Positions 26,239-35,189 of a stretch of 64,000 nucleotides of DNA are shown here, one piece after another. Numbering within the stretch: the stretch's first letter is position 1; each line of letters begins with the position of its first letter. The position numbers and the translations under genes are program-made. The stretch lies in the NCBI GenBank assembly GCA_012843025.1, contig DURT01000016.1, positions 1 through 64,000 on the forward strand, read 5' to 3'. The notes beneath the pieces are model-generated. The model did no database searches, was not told the origin of the DNA, and was given only the letters and a program-made list of their open reading frames with translations. Origin of the DNA: Tissierellia bacterium (GTDB lineage: Bacteria > Bacillota > Clostridia > Tissierellales > Sedimentibacteraceae).

Positions 26239-26412
26239 ATGGAAAAAAGTTTTGAAGAGATTAAACAAGAATTTATCAATGCAAGTTTAGATGAAAAAAT
26301 AAAGCTGTATACTTCAACTCAAGGGCTTACGGTAGAACAATTTAAAGAACTGTTAGCATATTTTCCCATAAAGCATTTAGATAAGCTTGAAGAAGCGGTA
26401 AATGGTTTATAA
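26239..26412 (+). CDS. Small hypothetical protein (57 aa)
   Basis: A short acidic, probably helical protein, MEKSFEEIKQEFINASLDEKI..., ending in HLDKLEEAVNGL. I do not recognise a family. It has a good ribosome binding site (AAAGGAG six bases before ATG) and a strong terminator directly behind it, which argues it is a real gene. The ORF track merges it with an upstream extension that overlaps degV. Confidence 0.6.
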   Translation: MEKSFEEIKQEFINASLDEKIKLYTSTQGLTVEQFKELLAYFPIKHLDKLEEAVNGL

Positions 26413-26435
26413 AACTGTCTTTGAGACAGTTTTTT
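26411..26435 (+). terminator. Rho-independent terminator after the 57-aa gene
   Basis: AAAACTGTCT-TTG-AGACAGTTTT, a perfect stem followed by further T residues. Confidence 0.92.
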
Positions 26436-26485
26436 ACTTTGCATAAAATTCACCTAATTGGAAATAATTACATAGAGGTGATTTT

Positions 26486-27370
26486 ATGATTCAAGATAAT
26501 AATTTAAAGAAATTGTTCATTAAGGAAGCATTGGGAAATAAAAGTTATTTAAGTTACAGAACCGACTTGGTCCTTTCCAAAGTCCTGATTAGCTTTGCTG
26601 TTTTTATAATAATATATTTTATTTATCCTGATTTTATAGCGGCTATTTTGGTCGGTACATTGGCTTTTTCCATTATTACATTAATCAACAAATTAAATAT
26701 TGATAATAAAAATAAAACAGGTGAAGAACTTTTATTAAAAAGAACCAAAAGAAATTACTTTTTATCTAAAATAGAAGAAATAAACATTGATGATTTTGAA
26801 CTTTTAATAAGATTCTTCTTTCATGAAGAAGGCTACAGAAGTATTGTAAAAAAAGGAAGGGGATTATACTTAGGGGAAAAGGAAGGATACATAACTTGTA
26901 TAAAAATATTTAAACTTCATAAAGGAATAGAAGTTGAAAAACTTGATATAAGAAGTTTGCTAAATTATATGGCACAGAGGAATATTCGAAAGGGTTTCCT
27001 TGTTACCACAACAGATTTAAGTGAAGATGCTAAAAATCTTTTAGAAAAGTTTCATGGAGAATTCCAATTAACAGTAATAGATATAGATGGGCTCTACGAT
27101 TTAGCAGATAAGCACAAGATGCTTCCAGAGGATTCCTTCTATTATAATAAAATTGCAGCAGAAGATATAAAAAAAGAAAAGATTCCCGTAAAAGAAAATG
27201 TAGTAAACATAAATAAATTGTCTTTATATATGCCGGCAGCTCTGTTTTTTTATATTTCATCCATACTCCTTCCGCATAACAAAATACTTGTGTATATTTC
27301 CTATTATTTTATAATACTGTCAATAATAAGTGCCGGATATTTTCTGAAAACCAAGTATAAGGGAGAATAA
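26486..27370 (+). CDS. Membrane protein with a possible Mrr-like (PD-(D/E)XK-fold) cytoplasmic domain
   Basis: A 294-residue protein with two hydrophobic segments at about 30-70, a soluble middle of about 160 residues and two more segments near 245-285. The middle part (DDFELLIRFFFHEEGYRSIVKKGRGLYLGEKEGYITCIKIFKL...MAQRNIRKGFLVTTTDLSEDAKNLLEKF) resembles the Mrr-type restriction endonuclease fold. However, the usual D and QxK catalytic residues are not clearly present (ITCIKI instead of VQCK). It may be an inactive nuclease-fold protein anchored to the membrane. Function unknown; neighbours give no hint. Confidence 0.55.
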   Translation: MIQDNNLKKLFIKEALGNKSYLSYRTDLVLSKVLISFAVFIIIYFIYPDFIAAILVGTLAFSIITLINKLNIDNKNKTGEELLLKRTKRNYFLSKIEEINIDDFELLIRFFFHEEGYRSIVKKGRGLYLGEKEGYITCIKIFKLHKGIEVEKLDIRSLLNYMAQRNIRKGFLVTTTDLSEDAKNLLEKFHGEFQLTVIDIDGLYDLADKHKMLPEDSFYYNKIAAEDIKKEKIPVKENVVNINKLSLYMPAALFFYISSILLPHNKILVYISYYFIILSIISAGYFLKTKYKGE

Positions 27371-27398
27371 CCCATGTTAAAATAAAGCCTAATTACTA

Positions 27399-27427
27399 TT
27401 GTAATTTTATTGATTGTGTATTATAAT
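27399..27427 (+). promoter_or_regulatory. SigA-type promoter of pduL
   Basis: TTGTAA, 17 bp, TATAAT, about 30 bp upstream of the pduL start. Confidence 0.65.
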
Positions 27428-27457
27428 TTTCCTATATCTTAATTTACGGAGGAAAAT

Positions 27458-28039
27458 ATGAGTTTTAAAGTACCAGTTGGTTTATCTAACAAACATGTTC
27501 ATTTAAGCAAAGAACATATTGATATATTATTTGGTGAAGGTCATGAACTTACACCTATTAAGGATTTAAGTCAACCAGGTCAATATGCCTGTGAAGAAAA
27601 AGTTGATTTGGTAGGACCAAAAAGAACGATTAAGGGTGTTAGAATACTTGGACCTGCAAGAAAGGAAACTCAGGTAGAGATTTCCTTGTCAGATGGTTTC
27701 ACCTTAGGAATTAAAGACCTTCCTATTAGAGATTCCGGAAAATTAGAAGGAACGCCTGGAGTTAAGTTGGTTGGACCTAAGGGGGAGGTAGAGTTAGAGA
27801 GAGGTGTAATTGCAGCTGCAAGACATATACACATGCATACATCCGATGCTGAAAAATACGGACTTAAGGATAAAGATATGGTGTCAGTTAAAGTAGGTGG
27901 TCCAAGAGGATTAACTTTTGATAATGTACTAGTAAGAGTAAGCGACCAATATGCATTGGACATGCACCTTGATGTGGAAGAAGGAAATGCAGCAGGTCTT
28001 TCAAATTGCGATGAAGTGGAAGTAATAATGAACAATTAA
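27458..28039 (+). CDS. pduL: PduL-type phosphotransacylase
   Basis: A 193-residue protein with the duplicated PduL fold. Zinc-binding histidines are visible in KHVHLS near residue 15 and in AARHIHMHTSDAE near 125. PduL exchanges CoA and phosphate on short acyl groups (propanoyl or acetyl). The N-terminal shell-targeting peptide seen in bacterial microcompartment versions is absent and no shell genes are present. It is therefore probably the cytoplasmic form, acting as phosphotransacetylase with an acetate kinase encoded elsewhere. Confidence 0.9.
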   Translation: MSFKVPVGLSNKHVHLSKEHIDILFGEGHELTPIKDLSQPGQYACEEKVDLVGPKRTIKGVRILGPARKETQVEISLSDGFTLGIKDLPIRDSGKLEGTPGVKLVGPKGEVELERGVIAAARHIHMHTSDAEKYGLKDKDMVSVKVGGPRGLTFDNVLVRVSDQYALDMHLDVEEGNAAGLSNCDEVEVIMNN

Positions 28040-28097
28040 AAAACCCACTCGACACAGTCTAAGATAGTTTTCATAAACTTTATTATGTAAACCAATT

Positions 28098-28126
28098 AAG
28101 CAGGATTACTCCTGCTTTTTGTTTTT
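28098..28126 (+). terminator. Rho-independent terminator after pduL
   Basis: AAGCAGGA-TTAC-TCCTGCTT followed by a T-rich tail (TTTGTTTTT). Confidence 0.85.
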
Positions 28127-28239
28127 CTTTGGCCTGACTATTGTTTAAAAGGGCAACTTAATGATATAATAGCTTAAGACTCCTGTAGAAAATTAAATAA
28201 ATATCCCAACAGCTTAATGTATTTTTAATAATTAATTTA

Positions 28240-28268
28240 TTGCAAAACTCTTCATGGTAAGATAGAAT
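28240..28268 (+). promoter_or_regulatory. SigA-type promoter of the capA-cdaA-cdaR operon
   Basis: TTGCAA, 17 bp, TAGAAT, about 28 bp before the capA start. A second candidate further upstream, TTGTTT-18-TATAAT with an extended TGA (28141-28170), could add a longer leader. Confidence 0.5.
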
Positions 28269-28295
28269 TATATTGATTATATAAAGAGGTATTGT

Positions 28296-29564
28296 ATGAA
28301 TAGAAGATATAGAAGACGTAAAAAAAGACTCAGAATGTTATTTTGGATTTTTATACTTATTGTCGGAGTATCCGCAGCTTCTTATGTGGTGAATGGAATA
28401 GGGAAAGATGGAAGAGTCAAAGAAAGTGAAAAACATCCCTTAGAGGAAAACACAGACACAGAGGTTTCAGAGATACCTGAAGAACCAGAGCCTGAAATAA
28501 AACCTGATGTATCTGTGAGATTAAGGGCTACTGGCGATATTATGTTTCATCCTTCACAAATAGAAGGGGCTTATATTGATGAAACAGGAACATACGATTT
28601 CAACAACAGTTTTAAAGCTATAAAGGATATTATTGAAGAAGCAGATATAGCAATTGCAAATTTTGAAGGTACCACAGCAGGTAATGAAGTATATGCTTAT
28701 CAAGGTTATCCCCTGTTTAATGCGCCAGATGAGGCATTGGATGCCATAAAAAATGCAGGATTTGATATATTGGTAACTGCAAACAATCACAGTTTGGATA
28801 CCAGGAAAGCTGGTATAATAAGGACTATAGAGCAAATTAAAAAAAGGGGAATGGATCCAATCGGAACTTTTGCAGTGAAACCTGAAAGCAGGGTCCTAAT
28901 AAAGGATGTTAAGGGTATAAGGTTTGCTTTTATGGCTTATACAGAATCTGTTAATGGTTTGGAATTTGTACTAAGTCCAGAAGATTTAGATGCAATGGTG
29001 AATATGTTCAATGAAAGCAAAATGAAGGAGGATATTGCTGTTGCAAAAGAAAATAATGCCGATATAATAGTGGCATACCTTCACTGGGGAGACGAATATT
29101 CAAGAACTCAAGCACAGAGACAAGAAATTTTGGCAGATATGCTTTTTAAAGAAGGTGTGGATATAATATTGGGCAGCCATCCCCATGTAATACAACCTAC
29201 ACAAACCTTGGATTATGGTGGAAAAACTAAATTTGTTGCATATTCCATGGGTAATTTTATATCCAATCAAAGGGTTGAAACATTATTGCCCTATGGTATG
29301 TCGGAAGGAATATCCAAGTTCACAGAAGATGGAATAATAATTGATATAGAAATAGTGAAAAAAGGTGAAACTGGAGAAGTAGATATTAAAAATATTGATT
29401 ATATACCATTATGGGTTTATAAGGGATTTAAAGAAAACGGAAAGGCAGAGCATATTGTATATCCCATAACGGATTATATAGAAAGTGAAGAATTAGACGA
29501 AGAGTCAAAAGCAAGAATGAACAGATCCTATGTTGATACTATGGCACAAGTGAATACTGAGTAA
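28296..29564 (+). CDS. CapA-family protein (metallophosphatase fold)
   Basis: A 422-residue protein with a very basic N-terminus (RRYRRRKKRLR), one transmembrane helix near 14-32 and an acidic linker. The CapA/PgsA domain follows, with RATGDIMFHPSQ, IANFEGTTAG, VTANNHSLD and LHWGDEYSRTQAQRQ. The last motif run ends in GSHPHVIQP. Family members act in poly-gamma-glutamate or capsule synthesis, but many are uncharacterised. No capB/capC genes are adjacent. It lies 15 bp upstream of the c-di-AMP synthase gene and is probably co-transcribed with it. Confidence 0.85.
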   Translation: MNRRYRRRKKRLRMLFWIFILIVGVSAASYVVNGIGKDGRVKESEKHPLEENTDTEVSEIPEEPEPEIKPDVSVRLRATGDIMFHPSQIEGAYIDETGTYDFNNSFKAIKDIIEEADIAIANFEGTTAGNEVYAYQGYPLFNAPDEALDAIKNAGFDILVTANNHSLDTRKAGIIRTIEQIKKRGMDPIGTFAVKPESRVLIKDVKGIRFAFMAYTESVNGLEFVLSPEDLDAMVNMFNESKMKEDIAVAKENNADIIVAYLHWGDEYSRTQAQRQEILADMLFKEGVDIILGSHPHVIQPTQTLDYGGKTKFVAYSMGNFISNQRVETLLPYGMSEGISKFTEDGIIIDIEIVKKGETGEVDIKNIDYIPLWVYKGFKENGKAEHIVYPITDYIESEELDEESKARMNRSYVDTMAQVNTE

Positions 29565-29579
29565 TGTGGGGGAAACGGA

Positions 29580-30410
29580 ATGGATTTCATGGAGCGCATA
29601 AAATTAATTCTTTCTAATATAGGTTTAAATACCATTATAGACATAGGTATTGTTTACTATGTTCTATACCATGGTTATGTACTTATTAAAGATATGAGAG
29701 CCAAGCAGCTAATTAAAGGAATTGTTTTATTAGTTGCCTTAATTCCCATATCCAGAATTCTCAAACTCCACATGGTAATATTTATTTTAAATAATACCTT
29801 TCAAATAGGCGTTATCGCCTTGGTTATTGTTTTCCAGCCTGAAATCAGAAGAGCTTTGGAATACTTGGGGAGAACTTCCTTTACCCTTTCTAATATGGAG
29901 AAGAACGTTCAAACTTCAAAGCAAATTATACAGGAAATCATGTCAGCAACCACTTCTTTAGCCAGGCAAAAAATTGGTGCTTTGATTATCTTTGAAAAAC
30001 AAATAGGGCTTAATGATATTGTAGAAAGTGGAACTACCCTTAATGCTGATATTTCAAGCGGACTTTTAATTAATATATTTATTCCCAACACCCCCCTACA
30101 CGATGGAGCAGTTATTATTAAAGATTATACTATAAGAGCAGCAGGATGTTTTTTACCTTTAACGGAAAACAATCTTCTCAGTAAAGATATAGGGACAAGG
30201 CACAGGGCTGCCATAGGAATAACGGAAAGGTCAGATGCTATAGCACTAATAGTATCAGAGGAAACAGGATATATTTCTTACGCTGTTGAGGGAAGGCTTT
30301 ATAGAAATATACAAATCGATGAGCTTGAAACATTGTTATCGGGTATTTATTTAGAAAACGAAAAGCTTAATATTATAGATAAGTGGAGAAACAGAAATGA
30401 AAAACGATAA
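29580..30410 (+). CDS. cdaA: Diadenylate cyclase CdaA
   Basis: A 276-residue protein with three N-terminal membrane segments (about residues 10-80) and a DAC domain. The DAC domain has the catalytic motifs LHDGAVII and GTRHRAAIGI, both intact. It makes c-di-AMP from two ATP at the membrane. The next gene overlaps its end and encodes the YbbR-type regulator CdaR, its known partner. The usual third gene, glmM, is missing from this locus. Confidence 0.95.
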   Translation: MDFMERIKLILSNIGLNTIIDIGIVYYVLYHGYVLIKDMRAKQLIKGIVLLVALIPISRILKLHMVIFILNNTFQIGVIALVIVFQPEIRRALEYLGRTSFTLSNMEKNVQTSKQIIQEIMSATTSLARQKIGALIIFEKQIGLNDIVESGTTLNADISSGLLINIFIPNTPLHDGAVIIKDYTIRAAGCFLPLTENNLLSKDIGTRHRAAIGITERSDAIALIVSEETGYISYAVEGRLYRNIQIDELETLLSGIYLENEKLNIIDKWRNRNEKR

Positions 30411-31632
30411 AATAATAATTCAGGTTACTTGCTTAATTGTTTCCGTTGCCTTGTGGATGATTATAATGCTTGTGACAAATCCTACATTGGAAGCTAATAT
30501 TACCAATATACCTGTAACCATAAGAAACTTATCCACATTGGAAAATTCCAACCTAATATTGATGAATCAGGATAAGGAAAACATTACTGTAACGGTTACC
30601 GTAAGTGGTTTGACGGATCAATTAAACAAATTAAGTAACAGGGATTTTTCTGCCTACATAGATGTTTTAGGATTCAAAGAAGGTGTAACAAATGCAAAGG
30701 TTGAAGTTGTAGGTCCCAGCAATATTGAAATAAAGAATATAAAACCTTCCCATATTGCATGCAATATTGAAGGGATAATTTCAAGGATAATGGATGTTAC
30801 GGTTCAGTATGAGGGAGTTCAGGCTTCCACTTATTTCAGGGGTTATGGAATACCCAATCCTTCCTCTGTTAAAATTACAGGTCCACGTAGTTTAGTTAAT
30901 TCAGCTTATTTGGCAGTAGCTACAGTTAATATTAACAATGCCAAAGATACAGTTATAAAGACTGTTCCTGTAAGAATTTATGACGATAAGGATACTGAAA
31001 TGTTTATGTCTGTTCCTACAGGTAATGTTGAAGTTACTGTTCCTGTATATCCAACCAAGTATGTTGAACTGAAACCTTCAATAACTGGAACACCGGAAGA
31101 AGGATATGAAGTTGTAGATGTGACAGTAAAACCAGAAAGAATAAAAATAGCGGCCAAGCAAGAACTCCTAGATACTGTTTGGGAACTTTACTTAGATGAG
31201 TTAGATATATCGGGAGCTTACAACAATGTTCTTTCATCAAAAGAAATATTGAATACTGATGGTTTAATATTGTTAGATTTAGAAGCTACTCCCGTTGTAA
31301 ATGTGGTTATAGAAAAAGTTGTTGAAAAAGAGTTTATATATTCATATAAAGATATTCAATTTACAAATTTAGACGATAATTTAGAACTACTCTTGGAAGA
31401 TGAAGAGGAAGAAATTTCTGTAACAGTGACAGGAACGGTTAGCTTGATAAATTCCTTAAAAAAGGAAGACTTAATATTAACTGCAGATATGTCTGAAGCA
31501 ACTATGGGACAGAATAGCGTAACTGTTGAATGTATAACAGAATATCCACTGAAAGAATTAGAAATGAGTACAAATACTGTAAATGTTGAAGTAAGGTCCA
31601 TACATGAAGAAAGGGAAATTACGGAACAATAG
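30397..31632 (+). CDS. cdaR: YbbR-domain protein CdaR, regulator of CdaA
   Basis: A 411-residue protein with one N-terminal membrane helix (residues 8-26) and three or four extracytoplasmic YbbR repeats. Recurring features are the xxVxVxG...KITGP and [12 protein letters not shown] segments. CdaR binds CdaA and modulates c-di-AMP synthesis. It overlaps cdaA by 14 bases. Only 8 bases separate its stop from the sigma-54 activator, so the two may share a transcript. Confidence 0.88.
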   Translation: MKNDKIIIQVTCLIVSVALWMIIMLVTNPTLEANITNIPVTIRNLSTLENSNLILMNQDKENITVTVTVSGLTDQLNKLSNRDFSAYIDVLGFKEGVTNAKVEVVGPSNIEIKNIKPSHIACNIEGIISRIMDVTVQYEGVQASTYFRGYGIPNPSSVKITGPRSLVNSAYLAVATVNINNAKDTVIKTVPVRIYDDKDTEMFMSVPTGNVEVTVPVYPTKYVELKPSITGTPEEGYEVVDVTVKPERIKIAAKQELLDTVWELYLDELDISGAYNNVLSSKEILNTDGLILLDLEATPVVNVVIEKVVEKEFIYSYKDIQFTNLDDNLELLLEDEEEEISVTVTGTVSLINSLKKEDLILTADMSEATMGQNSVTVECITEYPLKELEMSTNTVNVEVRSIHEEREITEQ

Positions 31633-31640
31633 AGGGTACT

Positions 31641-33023
31641 ATGTTAAATTTAAAAATAAATAGTATGGATTATCAAGGAATGTTGGAGGCGGTGTTATTA
31701 GCCACCCAAGATGCAATAAGTGTTGTAGATGAAAAGGGAATACACATTCTTGTTAATCCTGCATATACGAAGATTACAGGTATTGATTTTGATGATATAA
31801 TAGGAAGAGATGCGCTTTTTGATATAGAAGAGGGAGAGAGCCTTCACATGAAGGTTCTTACTGGAAAAAAACCTGTTGGAAATACAATATTAAGAATACG
31901 GCCCAGCGGAAAAACCGTAGTAGCTCAGGCTGCTCCTATAATAGTAAACGGTGAATTGAAAGGTAGTGTTGCGGTTCTTCATGATATTTCCGGTATAAAA
32001 GATTTAACGGATAAGTTAGAGGAAGTTGAAAAAAAGTTAAGAGCACTTACCTACAAATATAAACCGGAAGATATTATTGGAGAATCTGAAGCTATTAAAC
32101 ATGTAAAAACTCTTGTTGAAAAAGCAGCAAAAGTTCCTGCAACAGTGCTTTTAAGAGGAGAAAGTGGTACCGGAAAAGAATTGTTCGCCAGCTCAATCCA
32201 TGCTCAAAGTGCTCGCTCTCACAGCAACTTCGTAAGAGTAAATTGTGCAGCCTTGTCTGATTCACTCCTTGAAAGTGAACTTTTCGGATATGAAGAAGGA
32301 GCTTTTACTGGGGCTTTAAAAGGAGGTAAAAAAGGTCTTTTTGAAGAAGCAGACAAAGGAACTATATTTCTTGACGAAATATCGGAAATAAGCCTGAACA
32401 CCCAGGCAAAACTGTTAAGGGTACTTCAGGAAAAAGAAATAATGAGGGTAGGTAGCAATAAAATTATCCCTGTGGATGTAAGGGTGATTGCAGCAACTAA
32501 TGCAGACTTAGCTAAAGAAGTACAGGAAGGCAGATTCAGAGAAGATCTGTTTTACAGAATAAGTGTTTTTCCAATACATATTCCACCTCTTCGAGAGAGA
32601 ATGGAAGATATACCTTTATTAGTCAGAAGTTTTATATCAAAATTTAATGATGAATATGGAAGAAATATTATTGATATTTCAATAGATGCTTTAAATGTGT
32701 TAATGGAGCACAACTGGCCTGGTAATGTAAGGGAATTAGAAAATATAATTGGACGAGCTATGATTTATATGAACTTAAACGAAAGAATAATAACTACTTC
32801 CCACCTACCAGAGCTGAAAAAGAGCAGAATAACAACTGAAAGAATTGAAATACCTTCAAATGAAAATTTAACTAAGTTAAAAGATGTGTTAAGCAAGTCT
32901 GAATCAGAACACATAAGAAAAGTATATTACACTACTAAAAAGAATAAAACCCGTACAGCTGAAATCTTGGGTATTTCTCTCAGGTCATTATACTATAAAA
33001 TGGAAAAATATAAAATTGATTAA
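31641..33023 (+). CDS. BkdR-like PAS sigma-54-dependent activator
   Basis: A 460-residue enhancer-binding protein. A single PAS domain covers about 10-120 ([24 protein letters not shown]). The AAA+ domain has Walker A GESGTGKE, the GAFTGA loop and Walker [11 protein letters not shown]. The C-terminal Fis-type HTH is [18 protein letters not shown]. It lies directly upstream of a sigma-54 promoter for ptb-buk-vor genes, the same arrangement as BkdR with the bkd operon of Bacillus. Activation in response to branched-chain amino acids or their oxoacids is therefore the leading inference. Confidence 0.9.
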   Translation: MLNLKINSMDYQGMLEAVLLATQDAISVVDEKGIHILVNPAYTKITGIDFDDIIGRDALFDIEEGESLHMKVLTGKKPVGNTILRIRPSGKTVVAQAAPIIVNGELKGSVAVLHDISGIKDLTDKLEEVEKKLRALTYKYKPEDIIGESEAIKHVKTLVEKAAKVPATVLLRGESGTGKELFASSIHAQSARSHSNFVRVNCAALSDSLLESELFGYEEGAFTGALKGGKKGLFEEADKGTIFLDEISEISLNTQAKLLRVLQEKEIMRVGSNKIIPVDVRVIAATNADLAKEVQEGRFREDLFYRISVFPIHIPPLRERMEDIPLLVRSFISKFNDEYGRNIIDISIDALNVLMEHNWPGNVRELENIIGRAMIYMNLNERIITTSHLPELKKSRITTERIEIPSNENLTKLKDVLSKSESEHIRKVYYTTKKNKTRTAEILGISLRSLYYKMEKYKID

Positions 33024-33025
33024 TG

Positions 33026-33039
33026 TGCAAATAATTGCA
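33026..33039 (+). promoter_or_regulatory. Upstream activator site 1 (TGCAA-N4-TTGCA)
   Basis: TGCAA-ATAA-TTGCA is a perfect palindrome three bases after the activator stop codon. The same half-sites and spacing recur 41 bp downstream. Confidence 0.65.
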
Positions 33040-33066
33040 AGAAAAGAAGTCTTGAATTTTATTGCA

Positions 33067-33080
33067 TGCAAAATATTGCA
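33067..33080 (+). promoter_or_regulatory. Upstream activator site 2 (TGCAA-N4-TTGCA)
   Basis: TGCAA-AATA-TTGCA is the second copy, four helical turns from the first and about 85 bp upstream of the -24 element. An extra TTGCATGCAA palindrome overlaps its left side. Confidence 0.65.
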
Positions 33081-33103
33081 AATCTATACCAAGGAGATTC
33101 TAT

Positions 33104-33149
33104 AAAATCAACTATTTGTTGATATACTAATGGTTGATTTTTTCTCCTT
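33104..33149 (+). terminator. Possible terminator or attenuating hairpin between activator and ptb
   Basis: AAAATCAAC at 33104 pairs with GTTGATTTT at 33133, followed by TTTCTCCTTTTTT. The left arm can instead form a shorter hairpin, ATCAAC-TATTT-GTTGAT. It would end transcripts of the activator gene just before the sigma-54 promoter. The stem is AT-rich, so it may be weak. Confidence 0.45.
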
Positions 33150-33151
33150 TT

Positions 33152-33168
33152 TTGGCATGGTATTTGCT
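33152..33168 (+). promoter_or_regulatory. Sigma-54 promoter of the ptb-buk-vor operon
   Basis: TTGGCATGGTATTTGCT fits TGGCAYG-N4-TTGCW exactly and lies 25 bp upstream of the ptb start. Confidence 0.88.
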
Positions 33169-33192
33169 TATAATAAATAACGAGGTGAAGCT

Positions 33193-34086
33193 ATGAAGGA
33201 CTTTAATGATATTAGAAAGGCAGCTAAAACTGGTAAAACTAAAAAGATAGCAGTAGCAGCTGCACAAGATTACGATGTTTTAAAAGCAATTAATGAAGCA
33301 GTTAAAGAAAGAATTTGTGTACCAATTTTAGTAGGAGATAAGGAAAAAATTACTAAAATTGCAGAAGAAGTTAATTTAGATTTAACTAATATCCAGCTTG
33401 TTGAAGCTAATGACCTGCAGGAAGCAGCAAGAAGAGCAGTATCCTTAGTAAGTAGCGGTGAAGCTGATATCTTAATGAAAGGATTGGTAGACACATCCAT
33501 TATATTAAAGGCGGTACTTGACAAAGAGATAGGCTTAAGGACAAAAAATATTCTAAGTCATGCAGCTGTCTTTACCTTGGATAAATATCATAAATTTTTA
33601 GTTGTAACGGATGCTGCAATGAATATCGCTCCTAATTCATTGGAGAAGAAAAATATTTTGGAAAACTCCTTACACTTATGTCGGTCCCTGGGTATAGAAA
33701 CCCCAAAAGTAGCAGTAGTTTGTGCTAAAGAAAAGGTGTCAGATAAAATGCAGGCAACGGTAGATGCACAGACCTTAGTTCAAATGTATAAAGACGGTGA
33801 AATTACCGGTTGTATAGTAGAAGGGCCTTTTGGTTTGGACAATGCTATTTCCAAAGAAGCTGCTATTACTAAGGGTGTTAAAGGTGAAGTGGCAGGAGAT
33901 GCAGATATATTACTAATGCCTAATATTGAAGCAGGTAATGTACTATATAAATCATTGACATATTTTTCAAATTCAGAAAGTGCCGGAATTATTTTAGGTG
34001 CACGGGCTCCTATAGTTCTTACTTCGCGGGCTGATTCTGATTCATCAAAATTAAATTCAATTGCATTATCAATAATTTGCGCATAA
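33193..34086 (+). CDS. ptb: Phosphate butyryltransferase
   Basis: A 297-residue Ptb of usual length. It converts butyryl-CoA, and here more likely isobutyryl-, isovaleryl- or 2-methylbutyryl-CoA, to the acyl phosphate. Recognisable segments are GDKEKI, DILMKGLVDTS, SHAAVFTLDKYHKFLVVTDAAMNIAPN and VEGPFGLDNAISKEAA. It is the first gene after the sigma-54 promoter and is followed at 12 bp by buk. Together they give ATP by substrate-level phosphorylation. Confidence 0.93.
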   Translation: MKDFNDIRKAAKTGKTKKIAVAAAQDYDVLKAINEAVKERICVPILVGDKEKITKIAEEVNLDLTNIQLVEANDLQEAARRAVSLVSSGEADILMKGLVDTSIILKAVLDKEIGLRTKNILSHAAVFTLDKYHKFLVVTDAAMNIAPNSLEKKNILENSLHLCRSLGIETPKVAVVCAKEKVSDKMQATVDAQTLVQMYKDGEITGCIVEGPFGLDNAISKEAAITKGVKGEVAGDADILLMPNIEAGNVLYKSLTYFSNSESAGIILGARAPIVLTSRADSDSSKLNSIALSIICA

Positions 34087-34098
34087 AGGAGAGGCTAT

Positions 34099-35166
34099 AT
34101 GAAACAATTAATAATCAATCCAGGTTCAACATCAACTAAAATTGCTGTTTATGATGAAGAGACAATGGTTTTTGAAAAAACAATCAGACATACCAATGAA
34201 GAGTTACAACCTTTTGATAGGGTGGCAGACCAGTTTGAATTTAGAAAAGAGTTGATAATTTCCGCATTAAAGGAAAATAACATATCTTTAAATTCACTAA
34301 ATGCAGTGGTAGGAAGGGGAGGCCTTTTAAAACCTATTGAAGGCGGTACCTATACTGTAAACGATAAGTTGGTTGAAGATTTAAAAACCAATACAAAGGG
34401 AGAACATGCTTCTAATTTAGGAGGGCTTTTGGCAAGAGCAATTGCAGATATTGTTAATATTCCTTCTTTTATTGTAGACCCTGTAGTTGTGGATGAAATG
34501 GAAGAGGTGGCAAGATTAAGCGGACATCCCGATTTTGAAAGAATATCTATATGGCATGCCTTAAACCAAAAAGCAGTTGCCAGGAGGGCTGCTAAAGAAA
34601 AGTTCGGAAAAAAATACGAAGAACTTAATTTTGTAGTTGTTCACTTAGGAGGGGGAATTTCAGTAGGTGCCCATAAAAAGGGAAAGGTTATTGATGTAAA
34701 CAATGCCCTTAACGGAGAAGGTCCTTTTTCACCTGAACGCTCAGGTACCTTGCCAGCAGAACAATTGATAAGAATGTGTTTCAGCGGGAAATATACAGAA
34801 GCTGAATTGAAGAAAATGGTAGCGGGTAAAGGTGGAATTATAGCTTACTTAGGAACTAATAATGCTAAGGAAGTAAGCGAAAGAGCCCAAGCAGGAGATG
34901 AAAAGGCCAGACTTATATATACTGCAATGGCATACCAGGTTTCAAAAGCAATTGGCGAGTATGCAGTGGTTCTTGACGGTGATGTAGATGCAATTGTAAT
35001 AACGGGAGGAATTGCTTACGATAATGAATTTATTAAAATGATTGAAAACAAAGTAAAATTTATTTCAGAAGTTTTAGTCTATCCCGGAGAAGACGAGCTA
35101 TTAGCTCTTGCCCAAGGAGGTTTGAGAGTTTTAAAGGGCATAGAGAATGCTAAGACATACATATAG
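34099..35166 (+). CDS. buk: Butyrate (branched-chain carboxylate) kinase
   Basis: A 355-residue acetate/butyrate kinase family member with the start [14 protein letters not shown]. It also has [67 protein letters not shown] and VITGGIAYD. It transfers phosphate from the acyl phosphate to ADP, giving ATP and the free acid. Its pairing with ptb and the 2-ketoisovalerate oxidoreductase genes indicates branched acids as main products. Confidence 0.93.
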   Translation: MKQLIINPGSTSTKIAVYDEETMVFEKTIRHTNEELQPFDRVADQFEFRKELIISALKENNISLNSLNAVVGRGGLLKPIEGGTYTVNDKLVEDLKTNTKGEHASNLGGLLARAIADIVNIPSFIVDPVVVDEMEEVARLSGHPDFERISIWHALNQKAVARRAAKEKFGKKYEELNFVVVHLGGGISVGAHKKGKVIDVNNALNGEGPFSPERSGTLPAEQLIRMCFSGKYTEAELKKMVAGKGGIIAYLGTNNAKEVSERAQAGDEKARLIYTAMAYQVSKAIGEYAVVLDGDVDAIVITGGIAYDNEFIKMIENKVKFISEVLVYPGEDELLALAQGGLRVLKGIENAKTYI

Positions 35167-35189
35167 CATACTTGAAAGGAGGGGTATAT

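Noticed and set aside
28131-28150. TTTGGCCTGACTATTGTTT as a fifth sigma-54 promoter
   Set aside because: The -12 element reads TTGT without the invariant GC, and no activator or coupled catabolic operon follows.
28060-28295. Structured leader or c-di-AMP riboswitch before capA-cdaA
   Set aside because: Apart from the pduL terminator and promoter-like boxes I found no conserved riboswitch elements or stable multi-branch fold.
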